Source of the DNA: VRUE01 sp963748075
GTDB taxonomy: Bacteria > Actinomycetota > Thermoleophilia > Solirubrobacterales > 70-9
Direction: 5' to 3'
NCBI GenBank assembly: GCA_963748075.1
Contig: CAVVHQ010000029.1
Location: 145,922-209,921 of the forward strand
DNA length: 64,000 nt
A model generated the notes under the pieces. It worked only from the letters and a program-made list of their open reading frames with translations, was not told the origin of the DNA and made no database searches. The position numbers were made by a program, and so were the translations under genes. This document shows, one piece after another, positions 8,933 to 17,661 of this stretch. Within the stretch, counting starts at the first letter, position 1. Each line of letters begins with the position of its first letter.

Positions 8933-10572
8933 TCAGGCCAGATCGTGCTCGAAGGCGAAGGCGCCGGCCGCGGTGCGCGAGGAGACGCCGAGCTTGGCGA
9001 AGATGTTCTGCAGGTGGCGAGCGACGGTGTGCTCGCTGATCGTCAGCGTCGCGGCGATCTCGCGGTTGCTCTTCCCGGCGGCGACCAGGCGCAGCACCTC
9101 GACCTCGCGCGGGCTCAGCCCGTGACGGTCGGCGGGCGCGCCCTCTTCGAGCAGCGACGCGATCCGGGCGAGATCCGGCGCCGCCCGCAGCTCCGCGAAG
9201 GCGGCGCGGGCCGCCTCCAGCTCCAGCCGCGCCGCGTCGAGGTCACCGAGCGCCCAACAGGCGCGTCCGACCAGCTCGCGCGCCCGCGCCGCTTCGTAGG
9301 GCGCCTCCTGGTCCTGCCACGCCTGCGCGGCACGACGCAGCGCGGCGAGGGCGGCGCGTGGATCGCCGCCGGCCAGCTCCACCGCGCCCCGAGCCCGGGC
9401 CGCCATCGCCCCCAGCGCCGCGCTGTCGAGGTCCCGGGCGAGGCGCTCCAGCTCCGCGCCGGCTTCGCGCGCCGCCTCATGCTCGCCGACCGCGAGCATG
9501 ATCTCCACGCAGGCGGGCAGCTGCGCGGCGCGGCGACCGGGCTCCGCGCTCTCCTCCACGACTCGGCGGATCGACGCCGCCGCGACGGCGGCGTCGCCCT
9601 GCGCGAGGCGCAGCAGAGCCAGGCCCGGCTGCGGCTCGCGCCCGTGGCGGCTCGCCTCCCGGTAGGCCTGCTCGGCCGCCTCGGCGTCCCCCCGCAACCG
9701 GTGCAGCTCCCCCTGCCGGTAGCAGGCCTCGCCGGCCGCCCAGCGGTTCTCGCCTTGCAGGCAGCGCTGGGCGGCGCGGCGCGCCTCCTCCAGGGCGTCG
9801 CCCCAGGCTCCCTGCAACTGCATGATCTCGGCGCGATGGATCAGGCAGCGCCCCGTGAAGGCGACCATCTCCGGCTGCTCGTCGCACCAGCTCGAGAGGA
9901 CCGCGGTCCACTCGCGGCCGCGGCGCAGGTCGTGAGCGTCCTCGCAGGCGAGGATCACGCCGCAGTAGACGATCCCGGTGACGATCGGCGACAGCTCGCC
10001 GGCGCTGGCAGCCACCATCGCCTCGTCGAGCAGCGCCAGGCCCTCCTTGACCCGCCCCTGGCGGATCAGGACGTGCCCCTGCTCGTGTCCGGCGAGCGCG
10101 AACAGGTCCGCGTCGCCGAAGCGCTCGCCGGTCGCGGTCGCCTCGGCGACCGCGGCGCCGGCCGCCTCCAGGTCGCCGCGCGCCTCGTGCTCGAAGGCGC
10201 GGGGCAGCAGCAGGTAACCGCGCTCCACGCAGTCGCCGTCCGCCCTGTCGAGCAGCCGTTGGGCCCGCGCCAGCCAACCGCCGGCCGGCCCGGTCTCGCC
10301 GCGGCGGGCGAGGTTGACGCCGACCCAGAAGGCGCTGCGAAGCGCGGCCCGGTCGTCACCTCCGTCCAGGTGGGCGCGGTAGGCGCGCCCCAGGACCTCC
10401 AGGTACTCGTTCTCGCGCCCGGTCATGTAGGCGGCGGTGGCGAGCAGCTCCAGGTCCCCCCCGCGAGGGGCTCGGCCCGGTCGGCGCGGGAGAGCGCCTC
10501 GTAGGCCTCCGCCCACGCCTGCGCCGCGTAGCGCTCGCGACCGCGCTCCAGGGGCTCGACGGGATCCGCCAC
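8933..10572 (-). CDS. TPR-containing LuxR-family regulator, frame broken near the start
   Basis: Regulator with a long helical TPR-like region and a C-terminal LuxR HTH: LSPREVEVLRLVAAGKSNRE, then ISEHTVARHLQNIFAKLGV, the classic LuxR recognition region. The C-terminal HTH, ending in EHDLA, is intact. The probable GTG start at 10572 reads MADPVEPLERGRERYAAQAW. It is out of frame with the main ORF across a seven-C run at 10456-10462, and one extra base would join them into GGDLELLATAAYMTGRE. Without repair the first usable ATG is that of MTGRE. Probably one continuous gene with a sequencing indel or a natural frame break. Confidence 0.75.
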
Positions 10573-10659
10573 CGTGGCCCAGTATCGCGAAAGCGAGGGG
10601 CGGTCTCCGCCACGGAGCGCGGGGCGATGGACAGAGGTTCGGGAGCGGGCGTGGGCCGG

Positions 10660-11744
10660 CTAGGGCGAGGGCTGCGACGGTCGGGCGAGCAGCCGGCGGG
10701 CGGCGCGGGCGGCGATCAGCTCCTCGCGGGCGCGAATCACCAGCACCCGCACCGCTGAGTCCGCGGGGGCGATCTCGCGGTCGGGCTCGGCGGCGGCGTT
10801 GCGGCCCGGGTCCAGCTCGACGCCGAGGAAGGCGAGGCGCTCGCAGATCCGCCCCCGGGTGGGTGCCGAGCCCTCGCCGATCCCGGCGGTGAAGACGATC
10901 GCGTCGAGGCCGCCGGCCGAGGCGGCCATCGCGGCCACCGCCGCCGCCACCCGGTGGGCGAAGACCTCGATCGCCAGCGCCGCGTCCCGGTCGCCGTCCG
11001 CGGCCGCGCGCTCGACCTCCAGCATGTCGCCGCTGCCGCCGGCCAGCCCGCGCAGGCCGGAGTCGAAGTTGAGTGCGTGCTCGAGGGTCCCAGCGTCGAG
11101 GTCGCGCTCGCGCATCAGGTAGATCAGCGCCCCCGGGTCGACCGAGCCCGAGCGGGTCGCCATCGGAACCCCCTCGAGCGGGCTGAAGCCCATCGTGTTG
11201 TCGAGCGAGCGCCCGTCGCGCACCGCGCTCACCGAGCAGCCGCCGCCCAGGTGGCAGACGACCAGCCGCAGGCCGGCCGGTGGGCGGCCGAGCAGCTGGG
11301 GCGCCCGCTCCGCCGACCAGGCGACCGAGATGCCGTGGAAGCCGTAGCGGTGCACCCCCCACTCCTCGCGCCAGCGGCGCGGCACCGGGTAGGCCGCCGC
11401 CTCGGCGGGGATCGTCGCGTGGAAGCCGGTGTCGAAGACGGCGACCTGCGGCAGGCCGGGCAGCGCCCCGCGCGCCCGTTCGATCCCGGCGAGGCAGGAC
11501 GCGTTGTGCAGCGGCGCCAGCGGCTCGGTCTCGAAGATCTGCTCGCGGACGGCGTCGTCGATCAGCACCGGGTCGCGGAAGCGCGGGCCGCCGTGCACGA
11601 CCCGGTGGGCGACCGCGGCGAGCCGATCGGGGTCGACCGACTCGATCCCCTCGACCGGCTCGCTCTCCTCCTCCCGGTCGACCAGGTGCAACTTGAGGCC
11701 GGTCGAGCCGGCGTTGACGACGAGGATCTCGCCGCCGCGCTCAC
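10660..11744 (-). CDS. ackA: Acetate kinase, N-terminal start unresolved
   Basis: Acetate kinase (acetyl-phosphate + ADP to acetate + ATP). Motifs: VFDTGFHATIP, RYGFHGIS, CHLGGGCSVSAVRDGRS, NTMGFSPLEGVPMATRSG and FTAGIGEGS. The conserved N-terminus ILVVNAGSTGLKLHLV is encoded in the same frame upstream of a TTG at 11691, but no ATG, GTG or TTG precedes it in frame. A GTG at 11744 overlaps the phosphoketolase stop (GTGA) and would be the natural coupled start, but it is out of frame with ILVVNAGS. Starting at the TTG would remove the substrate-binding Asn of NAGS, so a small indel at about 11728-11742 is the likely explanation. It pairs functionally with the upstream phosphoketolase. Confidence 0.85.
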
Positions 11745-14119
11745 CCCGGCCACGTCCAGTCGCGAACCTCCGGATGGTCCTCGCCGTGCTCGCGAGTCCA
11801 GGCGCGGCAGGCGAAGCGGCGGTCGGCCATCTCCTGGCGCAGCGCAGCCGCCTCCGTGCCGAGGCCGGGAACGCGGTCGATCACGTCCATCACCAGGTGG
11901 AAGCGGTCGAGGTCGTTGAGCATCACCATGTCGAACGGCGTCGTCGTCGTGCCCTCCTCCTTGTAGCCGCGCACATGCAGGTTGGCGTGGTTGGCGCGCC
12001 GGTAGGTGAGGCGGTGGATCAGCCACGGGTAGCCGTGGTGGGCGAAGATGATCGGCCGGTCGGCGGTGAACAGCGAGTCGAACTCGCGGTCGGGGAGGCC
12101 GTGCGGATGCTCGCTGTCGGGCTGCAGGCGCATCAGGTCGACGACGTTCACCACCCGCACCTTCAGCTCCGGCAGGAGCTCGCGCAGCAGCGCGGTCGCG
12201 GCGACCGTCTCCAGGGTCGGCACGTCGCCGCAGCAGGCCAGCACCACGTCGGGCTCGCCCTCGCCTTCGCTCGAGGCCCACTCCCAGATGCCGATCCCCC
12301 GGGCGCAGTGGGCCTCGGCCTCCGCCATCGTCAGCCAGGTCAGCTCCGGCTGCTTGCCGGCGACGATCAGGTTGACGTAGTGGCGGCTGCGCAGGCAGTG
12401 GTCGGCGACCGAGAGCAGGCAGTTGGCGTCGGGCGGCAGGTAGACGCGGACCACCTCGGCCTTCTTGTTGGCGACGTGGTCGATGAAGCCCGGGTCCTGG
12501 TGGGAGAAGCCGTTGTGGTCCTGACGCCAGACGTGCGAGGTGAGCAGGTAGTTGAGCGAGGCGAGGGGCCGGCGCCAGGGAACCTCGCTGCTCACCTTCA
12601 GCCACTTGGCGTGCTGGTTGAACATCGAGTCGACGATGTGGATGAAGGCCTCGTAGCAGCTGAACAAGCCGTGGCGGCCGCTCAGCAGGTAGCCCTCCAG
12701 CCAGCCCTGGCAGAGGTGCTCGGAGAGCACCTCCATCACGCGCCCGTCCGGAGCCAGGTCTTCGTCGGTCGGCAGGCGCTCGGCCTCCCACTCGCGGTGG
12801 GTCGCCTCGAAGACCGCCGAGAGCCGGTTGGAGGCGGTCTCGTCCGGTCCGAGAAGCCGGAAGCTGTCCGGGTTGCGGGCGATCGTGTCGCGCAGGAAGC
12901 CGCCCAGCGTGCGGGTCGCCGACGCCCGGTCGCGGCCCGGCCTCTCAACCTCGACCCCGTAGGAGCGGTAGTCGGGCAGCAGCAGCTCGCGCAGCAGCAG
13001 GCCGCCGTTGGCGTGCGGGTTGGCGCTCATCCGCCGCTCGCCCTGCGGCGTCAGCTCGGCCAGCTGGGCGATCGGGGCGCCGTCCTCCCCGAACAGCTCC
13101 TCGGGACGGTAGCCGCGCATCCACTCCTCCAGCATGCGCAGGTGCTCGGGATCCTCGCGGACGTCGGGCAGCGGCACCTGGTGGGCGCGCCAGGTGCCCT
13201 CGACCGGCAGCCCGTCGACCTGCTTCGGCCCGGTCCAGCCCTTCGGGGTGCGCAGCACGATCGTCGGCCAGCGCGGCCGCCCGGAAGCGCCACCGGAGCG
13301 CGCCGCGCGCTGGATCTCGCCGATCTCCTCCAGTGCCTCGTCAAGCGCCGCGGCGAGGCGCTCGTGCACCGCGAACGGCTCCTCCCCGTCCTGACCGCCG
13401 CGGACGAAGAGCGGCCGGTACCCGTAGCCCTCCAGCAGCGAGGCCAGCTCCGGCTCGGGGATGCGGGCGAGCACAGTGGGGTTGGCGATCTTGTAGCCGT
13501 TGAGGTGGAGGATCGGCAGCACGGCGCCGTCGGTGCGGGGGCTGAGCAGCTTGTTCGAGTGCCAGCTGGTGGCCAGCGCGCCGGTCTCCGCCTCACCGTC
13601 GCCGATCGTGCAGGCGACCAGCAGGTCGGGGTTGTCGAGCGCCGCCCCGTAGGCGTGAGCCAGCGAGTAGCCCAGCTCTCCACCCTCGTTGATCGAGCCC
13701 GGCGTCTGCGGCGAGGCGTGGCTGGGGATGCCACCGGGAAAGGAGAACTGGCGGAACAGCTCGCGCATCCCCGCCGCGTCGCGGCCGACCTGCGGGTACA
13801 GCTCGCTGTAGGTGCCCTCCAACCAGGTGTTGGCGACCACCCCCGGCCCGCCGTGCCCGGGGCCGGTCACGAAGATCGCGTCCAGGTCGCGCCCGAGTAT
13901 CGCCCGGTTGAGATGCGCGTAGACGAGGTTGAGCCCGGGCGTCGTGCCGAAGTGGCCGAGCAGGCGCGGCTTGACCTGCTTGGCCGTCAGCGGCTCGCGC
14001 AGCAGCGGGTTCTCGAGCAGGTAGATCTGCCCGACCGAGAGGTAGTTTGCGGCTCGCCACCAGGTGTCGATCAACTCGAGGCCCGGCGAACCGGCGGGTT
14101 GCGGCCGTTGCTCCTCCAT
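11741..14119 (-). CDS. xfp: Xylulose-5-phosphate/fructose-6-phosphate phosphoketolase
   Basis: 792-residue ThDP-dependent phosphoketolase that cleaves xylulose-5-P or fructose-6-P to acetyl-phosphate and a sugar phosphate. Visible family signatures: WWRAANYLSVGQIYLL near the N-terminus, GPGHGGPGVVANTWLEG, SFPGGIPSHASPQTPGSINE, the ThDP-binding GDGEAETG, HLNGYKIANPT, and the C-terminal HRLTYRRANHANLHVRGYKE. ATG start at 14119. The downstream acetate kinase begins at its stop codon, giving a two-step route from pentose phosphate to acetate and ATP. Substrate preference between the two sugars cannot be read from sequence. Confidence 0.95.
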   Translation of the reverse strand: MEEQRPQPAGSPGLELIDTWWRAANYLSVGQIYLLENPLLREPLTAKQVKPRLLGHFGTTPGLNLVYAHLNRAILGRDLDAIFVTGPGHGGPGVVANTWLEGTYSELYPQVGRDAAGMRELFRQFSFPGGIPSHASPQTPGSINEGGELGYSLAHAYGAALDNPDLLVACTIGDGEAETGALATSWHSNKLLSPRTDGAVLPILHLNGYKIANPTVLARIPEPELASLLEGYGYRPLFVRGGQDGEEPFAVHERLAAALDEALEEIGEIQRAARSGGASGRPRWPTIVLRTPKGWTGPKQVDGLPVEGTWRAHQVPLPDVREDPEHLRMLEEWMRGYRPEELFGEDGAPIAQLAELTPQGERRMSANPHANGGLLLRELLLPDYRSYGVEVERPGRDRASATRTLGGFLRDTIARNPDSFRLLGPDETASNRLSAVFEATHREWEAERLPTDEDLAPDGRVMEVLSEHLCQGWLEGYLLSGRHGLFSCYEAFIHIVDSMFNQHAKWLKVSSEVPWRRPLASLNYLLTSHVWRQDHNGFSHQDPGFIDHVANKKAEVVRVYLPPDANCLLSVADHCLRSRHYVNLIVAGKQPELTWLTMAEAEAHCARGIGIWEWASSEGEGEPDVVLACCGDVPTLETVAATALLRELLPELKVRVVNVVDLMRLQPDSEHPHGLPDREFDSLFTADRPIIFAHHGYPWLIHRLTYRRANHANLHVRGYKEEGTTTTPFDMVMLNDLDRFHLVMDVIDRVPGLGTEAAALRQEMADRRFACRAWTREHGEDHPEVRDWTWPG

Positions 14120-14278
14120 CGGTGGTGGAGCGGGGATGCTAGCGCCACGAACGACAACTGCCCGGCGAGCGGCGGATGGTCCGGACGACGGTCAACGGAT
14201 GTTGCCTCGGACCTTGATCGGACCGGGCGAATAGTGCTAGCTTCACCCGACCAGACTCTCCAACCGGAAGGGGCGATC

Positions 14279-15283
14279 GTGAAGCGCACTTGGAACCTCT
14301 GGCTCATCAGCGGGCTCATCGCCCTGATCGTCGGCATGGCCGTCGCACCGGCGGCCGGGGCGGCGACGAAAAAACGCTGCGCCCCGGCGCGGAACATCGA
14401 GGCGATCATCGACGACTCGGGATCGATGGCGGGAACCGATCCGAACCGGCTCCGGGTGCAGGGACTTGACCTGTTGATCCAGACCCTGAGCAAGAAAACC
14501 TACCTGGGCGCGGTCGAGTTCGGCTCCGGGTTCTTCACTCCGCCCGCCAACACCGTCTTCCCGCCCGAGCCGATCGGGCCCAACGCGGCGGCGATGCAGG
14601 CCGCCCTCAACGCGGTGATCCAGGCGGACAACGGCACCACCGACTACAACGGGGCATTCGCGAAAGCCGACGTCGACAACCCGACCGCCGACGCGCGGAT
14701 CTTCCTCACCGACGGCGGCCACAACGTCGGCGCATACGCCGAAGCTCATCTCGCCCACAACGTGCCGACCTACGTGATCGGCCTCGGGATCGTCACGGGC
14801 GAAGACCAGGCGCGGCTGCAGAAAATCGCCGCCGACACCCGCGGGCGCTACTTCGCGCTGGAAGACTCGAGCCAGCTGCAGCCGGTGATGAACAAAGTCG
14901 GCGCGGCGCTGACCTGCCAGACGCCGCCCCGCCAGTTCATCGACCTACTGGAACCGGGGCAGAGCAAAGCCCACAACGTCGGAGTGCCGAAACGCACGAG
15001 CAAAGTCCAGATCGCGCTCACCTGGTCGAACCCGCTCGACAAATTCAAGATCTACGGCGTGAGGATCGTCACCGGCCGTCGCACGGTCGCCGTCGCATCG
15101 GCCTCGCGGCGCCGCAAGCCCCGCAAGCTGAAGGTCAAGCAGAAAACCAGCTCGACGTTCACCGTGCTGACCGTCTCACGCCTGCAGAAGGGAAGGCTGC
15201 GGTTCAAAGTCCGGGCGGCGAAACTCGGCTCCGGCGCGTCCCAGGCGACCCTGACCACGCAGGTCAGCCAGCAGCGCAAGTAG
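14279..15283 (+). CDS. Secreted von Willebrand factor type A domain protein
   Basis: 334-residue exported protein. The GTG at 14279 is preceded by GGAAGGGG at a good distance. The N-terminus is a signal peptide (basic VKRTW, hydrophobic core, AAGA). The vWA domain (~40-215) carries a MIDAS: D45-D-S47-G-S49, the Thr region NGTTDYNG, and LTDGGHN. Two Cys (CAPA near residue 40 and LTCQ) may form a disulfide. The C-terminal ~110 residues form a basic beta-rich domain (KRTSKVQIALTW, SSTFTVLTVSRLQ). An adhesion or metal-dependent binding role is inferred. No operon partner; it is divergent from the xfp operon. Confidence 0.85.
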   Translation: MKRTWNLWLISGLIALIVGMAVAPAAGAATKKRCAPARNIEAIIDDSGSMAGTDPNRLRVQGLDLLIQTLSKKTYLGAVEFGSGFFTPPANTVFPPEPIGPNAAAMQAALNAVIQADNGTTDYNGAFAKADVDNPTADARIFLTDGGHNVGAYAEAHLAHNVPTYVIGLGIVTGEDQARLQKIAADTRGRYFALEDSSQLQPVMNKVGAALTCQTPPRQFIDLLEPGQSKAHNVGVPKRTSKVQIALTWSNPLDKFKIYGVRIVTGRRTVAVASASRRRKPRKLKVKQKTSSTFTVLTVSRLQKGRLRFKVRAAKLGSGASQATLTTQVSQQRK

Positions 15284-15308
15284 CGCTCCAGCCCGGGTTT
15301 CAAGAGCG

Positions 15309-15349
15309 GGACCGTTGCGGCCGCCGGACGGCGGCGGCCTCAACGGTCC
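15309..15349. terminator. Strong hairpin after vWA gene
   Basis: A 9-bp perfect stem (15309-15317 with 15341-15349) encloses a second GC stem (GGCCGCC/GGCGGCC) with a short loop. It lies 25 nt after the vWA stop. There is no T-run, so if it terminates it is a hairpin-only type. Confidence 0.45.
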
Positions 15350-15444
15350 TGAGCGGTCTCGCGTGGCTCGATTAGCCAATCGTTAACGAGGCGGACCGAA
15401 ACGTGCGCTCCGCCGCCGGGTTCGCAATAATTAGATGAAGACAA

Positions 15445-15462
15445 TCCGACTACGTAGTCGGA
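15445..15462. promoter_or_regulatory. 18-bp perfect palindrome upstream of small HTH gene
   Basis: TCCGACTACGTAGTCGGA is a perfect 18-bp palindrome ending 31 nt before the GTG of the HTH gene, in an AT-richer stretch. Its position and symmetry fit an operator for a dimeric regulator, possibly autoregulation by the adjacent winged-helix protein. Confidence 0.5.
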
Positions 15463-15493
15463 ACGCTCACATTCACAATTGAGAGGGGAATCG

Positions 15494-15718
15494 GTGGATT
15501 CCGTAGACGCCAGGGTTTTCTGGCACTCGCTTCGGGTGCGGATCCTCGGAGCGCTGATGGTCCGGCCCGCCAGCGCGGTGCAGCTCGCGGGGAGGCTCGC
15601 GCAGCCGCTCAGCAAAATCGTCTACCACACGACCATCCTCTGCAACACGGGCTACGCCCGGCTCGCCGAGGGCCAGGACCCCGACGCGGTCGACCCCGTT
15701 TACGAAGCGGTCTTCTGA
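15494..15718 (+). CDS. Small winged-helix (ArsR-like) DNA-binding protein
   Basis: 74 residues. The GTG at 15494 follows GAGAGGGG. The sequence reads as a single ArsR-like wHTH: VFWHSLRVRILGALMVRPAS then VQLAGRLAQPLSKIVYHTTI (recognition helix) and a short wing, ending at Phe. There are no metal-binding Cys pairs, so it is not a typical metal sensor. It stands alone between the vWA gene and the tRNA, with an 18-bp palindrome upstream, which suggests autoregulation. Its target beyond itself is unknown. Confidence 0.65.
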   Translation: MDSVDARVFWHSLRVRILGALMVRPASAVQLAGRLAQPLSKIVYHTTILCNTGYARLAEGQDPDAVDPVYEAVF

Positions 15719-15885
15719 TCGCCCACCCCACCGGCTCGCTCCGTTCGGGCCGACGGCCCGCCGGGCGTGTCGGCTCGGGCCCGCCGGAACTCCCGACGTA
15801 CCCGACGCGACACTCGCTTGATCTCGCTGTTACACTCAGCCGAAATTTAATAATCCGGTGCCTACGGGGCACTCCTTGAAAGCGA

Positions 15886-15958
15886 GCACCAGTACCTCAA
15901 TCGGTTAGAGGATCGGGTTTGTAATCCGAGGATCCGGGTTCGAGCCCCGGCTGGTGCA
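15886..15958 (+). tRNA. tRNA-Thr (UGU anticodon)
   Basis: Folds as a cloverleaf: 7-bp acceptor (GCACCAG/CTGGTGC), D-stem CCTC/GAGG with loop AATCGGTTA, anticodon stem TCGGG/TCCGA with loop TTTGTAA (anticodon TGT, reads ACA), 4-nt variable loop, T-stem CCGGG/CCCGG with loop TTCGAGC, discriminator A. CCA is not encoded. G1-C72 and C2-G71 are threonine identity elements. The D-stem is CCTC rather than the more usual GCTC. It ends 26 nt before the ATG of the ArgRS-like gene, so it is effectively in that operon's leader. An in-frame ATG for that gene even begins on the last tRNA base. Confidence 0.9.
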
Positions 15959-15984
15959 TGGGTGAGGCGAAAGTCGTCGCGACT

Positions 15985-17661
15985 ATGGACATCAATCTCT
16001 TCGACTACTTCGATGACGCCGCCGGCGGGGATGGAAGCCAGGCCAGCTGGGCCCTGCGCGCGCCGTACCGCCCGCACGACCGCTTCGACCTGATGCTGGT
16101 GCCGCTGGTGGACACCTGGCAGGAGGACCGCGAATCCCTGCGAACGCTCGAGCGGATCGAGCGTGAGCCGTGGGTGGAACGGGTCCAGCGCAGCGGCAAC
16201 CAGATGTGGCTGCGGCTCGTCGACGACTGGGTCGAGCGACGCGGCGCGGCCCTGGAGCGGCGCGAAGGGGCCGCCGACTACGGCGATCTGGCGGGCGGGC
16301 GGCGCTTCGCGCTCAACTTCTGGGACGCCAACTCGACCAAGGCGCTGCACATCGGGCACCTGCGCAACCTCTCGCTCGGCAACGCGCTGGGCTCCTCGCT
16401 GACCCAGGCCGGCGGCCGGGTCGAGCGGCGCAGCATCATCTGCGACGTCGGCCGCAGCATGGGAGAGGCGATGGCCGGCGTGGTGCGCAGCGGCCGCTAC
16501 GAGCAGATGGCCGCCGAGGGCAACGGCGTCAAGAGCGACCACTTCGTCGGCTACTGCTACGCGGACTACGTCAAGAGCGGCGGCTCGCCCAACGCCCTTG
16601 CCGCCGACCACCCGGCCGATTCGCTGACCCGCGAGGTCGACGTGCACAACGACAGGGCCGACGAGCTGCTGCAGCGCGTGTTCGACGGCGACCAGGCGGC
16701 GCTGGAGCTTTGGTCGCAGACTCGCGCCTGGGTGATCTCCGGCCAGCGCAAGACGCTCGCCCGGCTCGGCATCTCCTTCGACCGGGTCTTCTTCGAGTCC
16801 GACTTCCTGCCCGAGGTGGTCGAGCTGACCGAGCAGGGCCTGCGCGAGGGGACGCTGCGGCGTCGTGGCGACGGCACCGTCGTCTACATGACCGGCCGCG
16901 AGGAGCTGGAGGAGATGCCGCTGGTCCGCTCCGACGGCGTTCCCACCCAGCACATGCGGGCGCTCGCCTACTGGCTGGCTGCGCCGGGGCTCGAGGGCAC
17001 CACCTCGATCCAGATCTGCGGCCAGGAGTGGGTCGCCCACGTCACCTGCCGGCGCCAGCTGATGGCGGCGCTGGTCCACGCCGGGCCGGAGGGCAACAGC
17101 TTCCACCCGGCCCACGACGTCTTCCACGGAATGGTCGCCAAAGAGCAGCAGAAGATCGCCTCGAGCAAGAAGGACGCGCTGCTGATCGACGACCTGATCG
17201 AGTGGATCGACGAGCAGGTCGACAGCGATCGCGCGGCGGCTGCGGTCCGCGACGCCCACCCGGCGCCGGAGCGGATCGCCTCCCAGGTCGCGCTCGGCTT
17301 CTTCCCACTGCACCCGGCGAACAGGAAGGTCGACTTCGAGCCGCAGAAGCTGCTGCTCGACGGCAAGAGCCTCGGCTGGGACATGGCGCAGGCGCGCTCT
17401 CGCGCCGGCGCGGCGGCGGCCGCCTCCAACGGCGACCGCCTGCGCGACCCCGACTACCGCTTCGCCGTCGTGCAGGCGGAGATGTACCGGCGCAACCTCA
17501 GCCTCGCGACCGAGCGGCTCGATCCGATCCCGCTCGCCCGCTACGCCTCGCACCTCTCGCGCTGGCAGCTGGAGCGCCAGCGCGGCGCACATGTCGACCG
17601 CGTGGTCGGCGCCGCGCTTGACGACTGCGCCCGCGGGCTCGGGCTGGAGGGACAGCGATGA
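15985..17661 (+). CDS. Arginyl-tRNA-synthetase-like protein heading a biosynthetic operon
   Basis: 558 residues with class I aaRS architecture of the ArgRS family. An N-terminal segment is followed by NSTKALHIGHLRN with HIGH at residues 122-125, and a KMSKS-like signature KIASSKKDALLIDDL at ~390. The C-terminus keeps a shortened DALR-like helical domain (LARYASHLSRW, VVGAALDDCARGLGL). The ATG at 15985 (MDINLFDYF) is chosen; the earlier in-frame ATG at 15958 would overlap the tRNA. Its stop overlaps the next gene by ATGA. The setting with chorismate-pathway and tailoring enzymes suggests a tRNA-dependent or aminoacyl-adenylate role in natural product assembly. A housekeeping ArgRS is less likely but cannot be excluded from one window. 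Confidence 0.8.
   Translation: MDINLFDYFDDAAGGDGSQASWALRAPYRPHDRFDLMLVPLVDTWQEDRESLRTLERIEREPWVERVQRSGNQMWLRLVDDWVERRGAALERREGAADYGDLAGGRRFALNFWDANSTKALHIGHLRNLSLGNALGSSLTQAGGRVERRSIICDVGRSMGEAMAGVVRSGRYEQMAAEGNGVKSDHFVGYCYADYVKSGGSPNALAADHPADSLTREVDVHNDRADELLQRVFDGDQAALELWSQTRAWVISGQRKTLARLGISFDRVFFESDFLPEVVELTEQGLREGTLRRRGDGTVVYMTGREELEEMPLVRSDGVPTQHMRALAYWLAAPGLEGTTSIQICGQEWVAHVTCRRQLMAALVHAGPEGNSFHPAHDVFHGMVAKEQQKIASSKKDALLIDDLIEWIDEQVDSDRAAAAVRDAHPAPERIASQVALGFFPLHPANRKVDFEPQKLLLDGKSLGWDMAQARSRAGAAAAASNGDRLRDPDYRFAVVQAEMYRRNLSLATERLDPIPLARYASHLSRWQLERQRGAHVDRVVGAALDDCARGLGLEGQR

Noticed and set aside
11429..14278. Upstream extension of the vWA reading frame across xfp/ackA
   Set aside because: The extension is antisense to phosphoketolase; the signal peptide and RBS place the start at 14279.
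15862..17592. A 576-codon minus-strand open frame over the ArgRS-like gene
   Set aside because: The plus strand has HIGH and KMSKS-like motifs and operon coupling; the minus-strand product has no recognisable domain and also crosses the tRNA.
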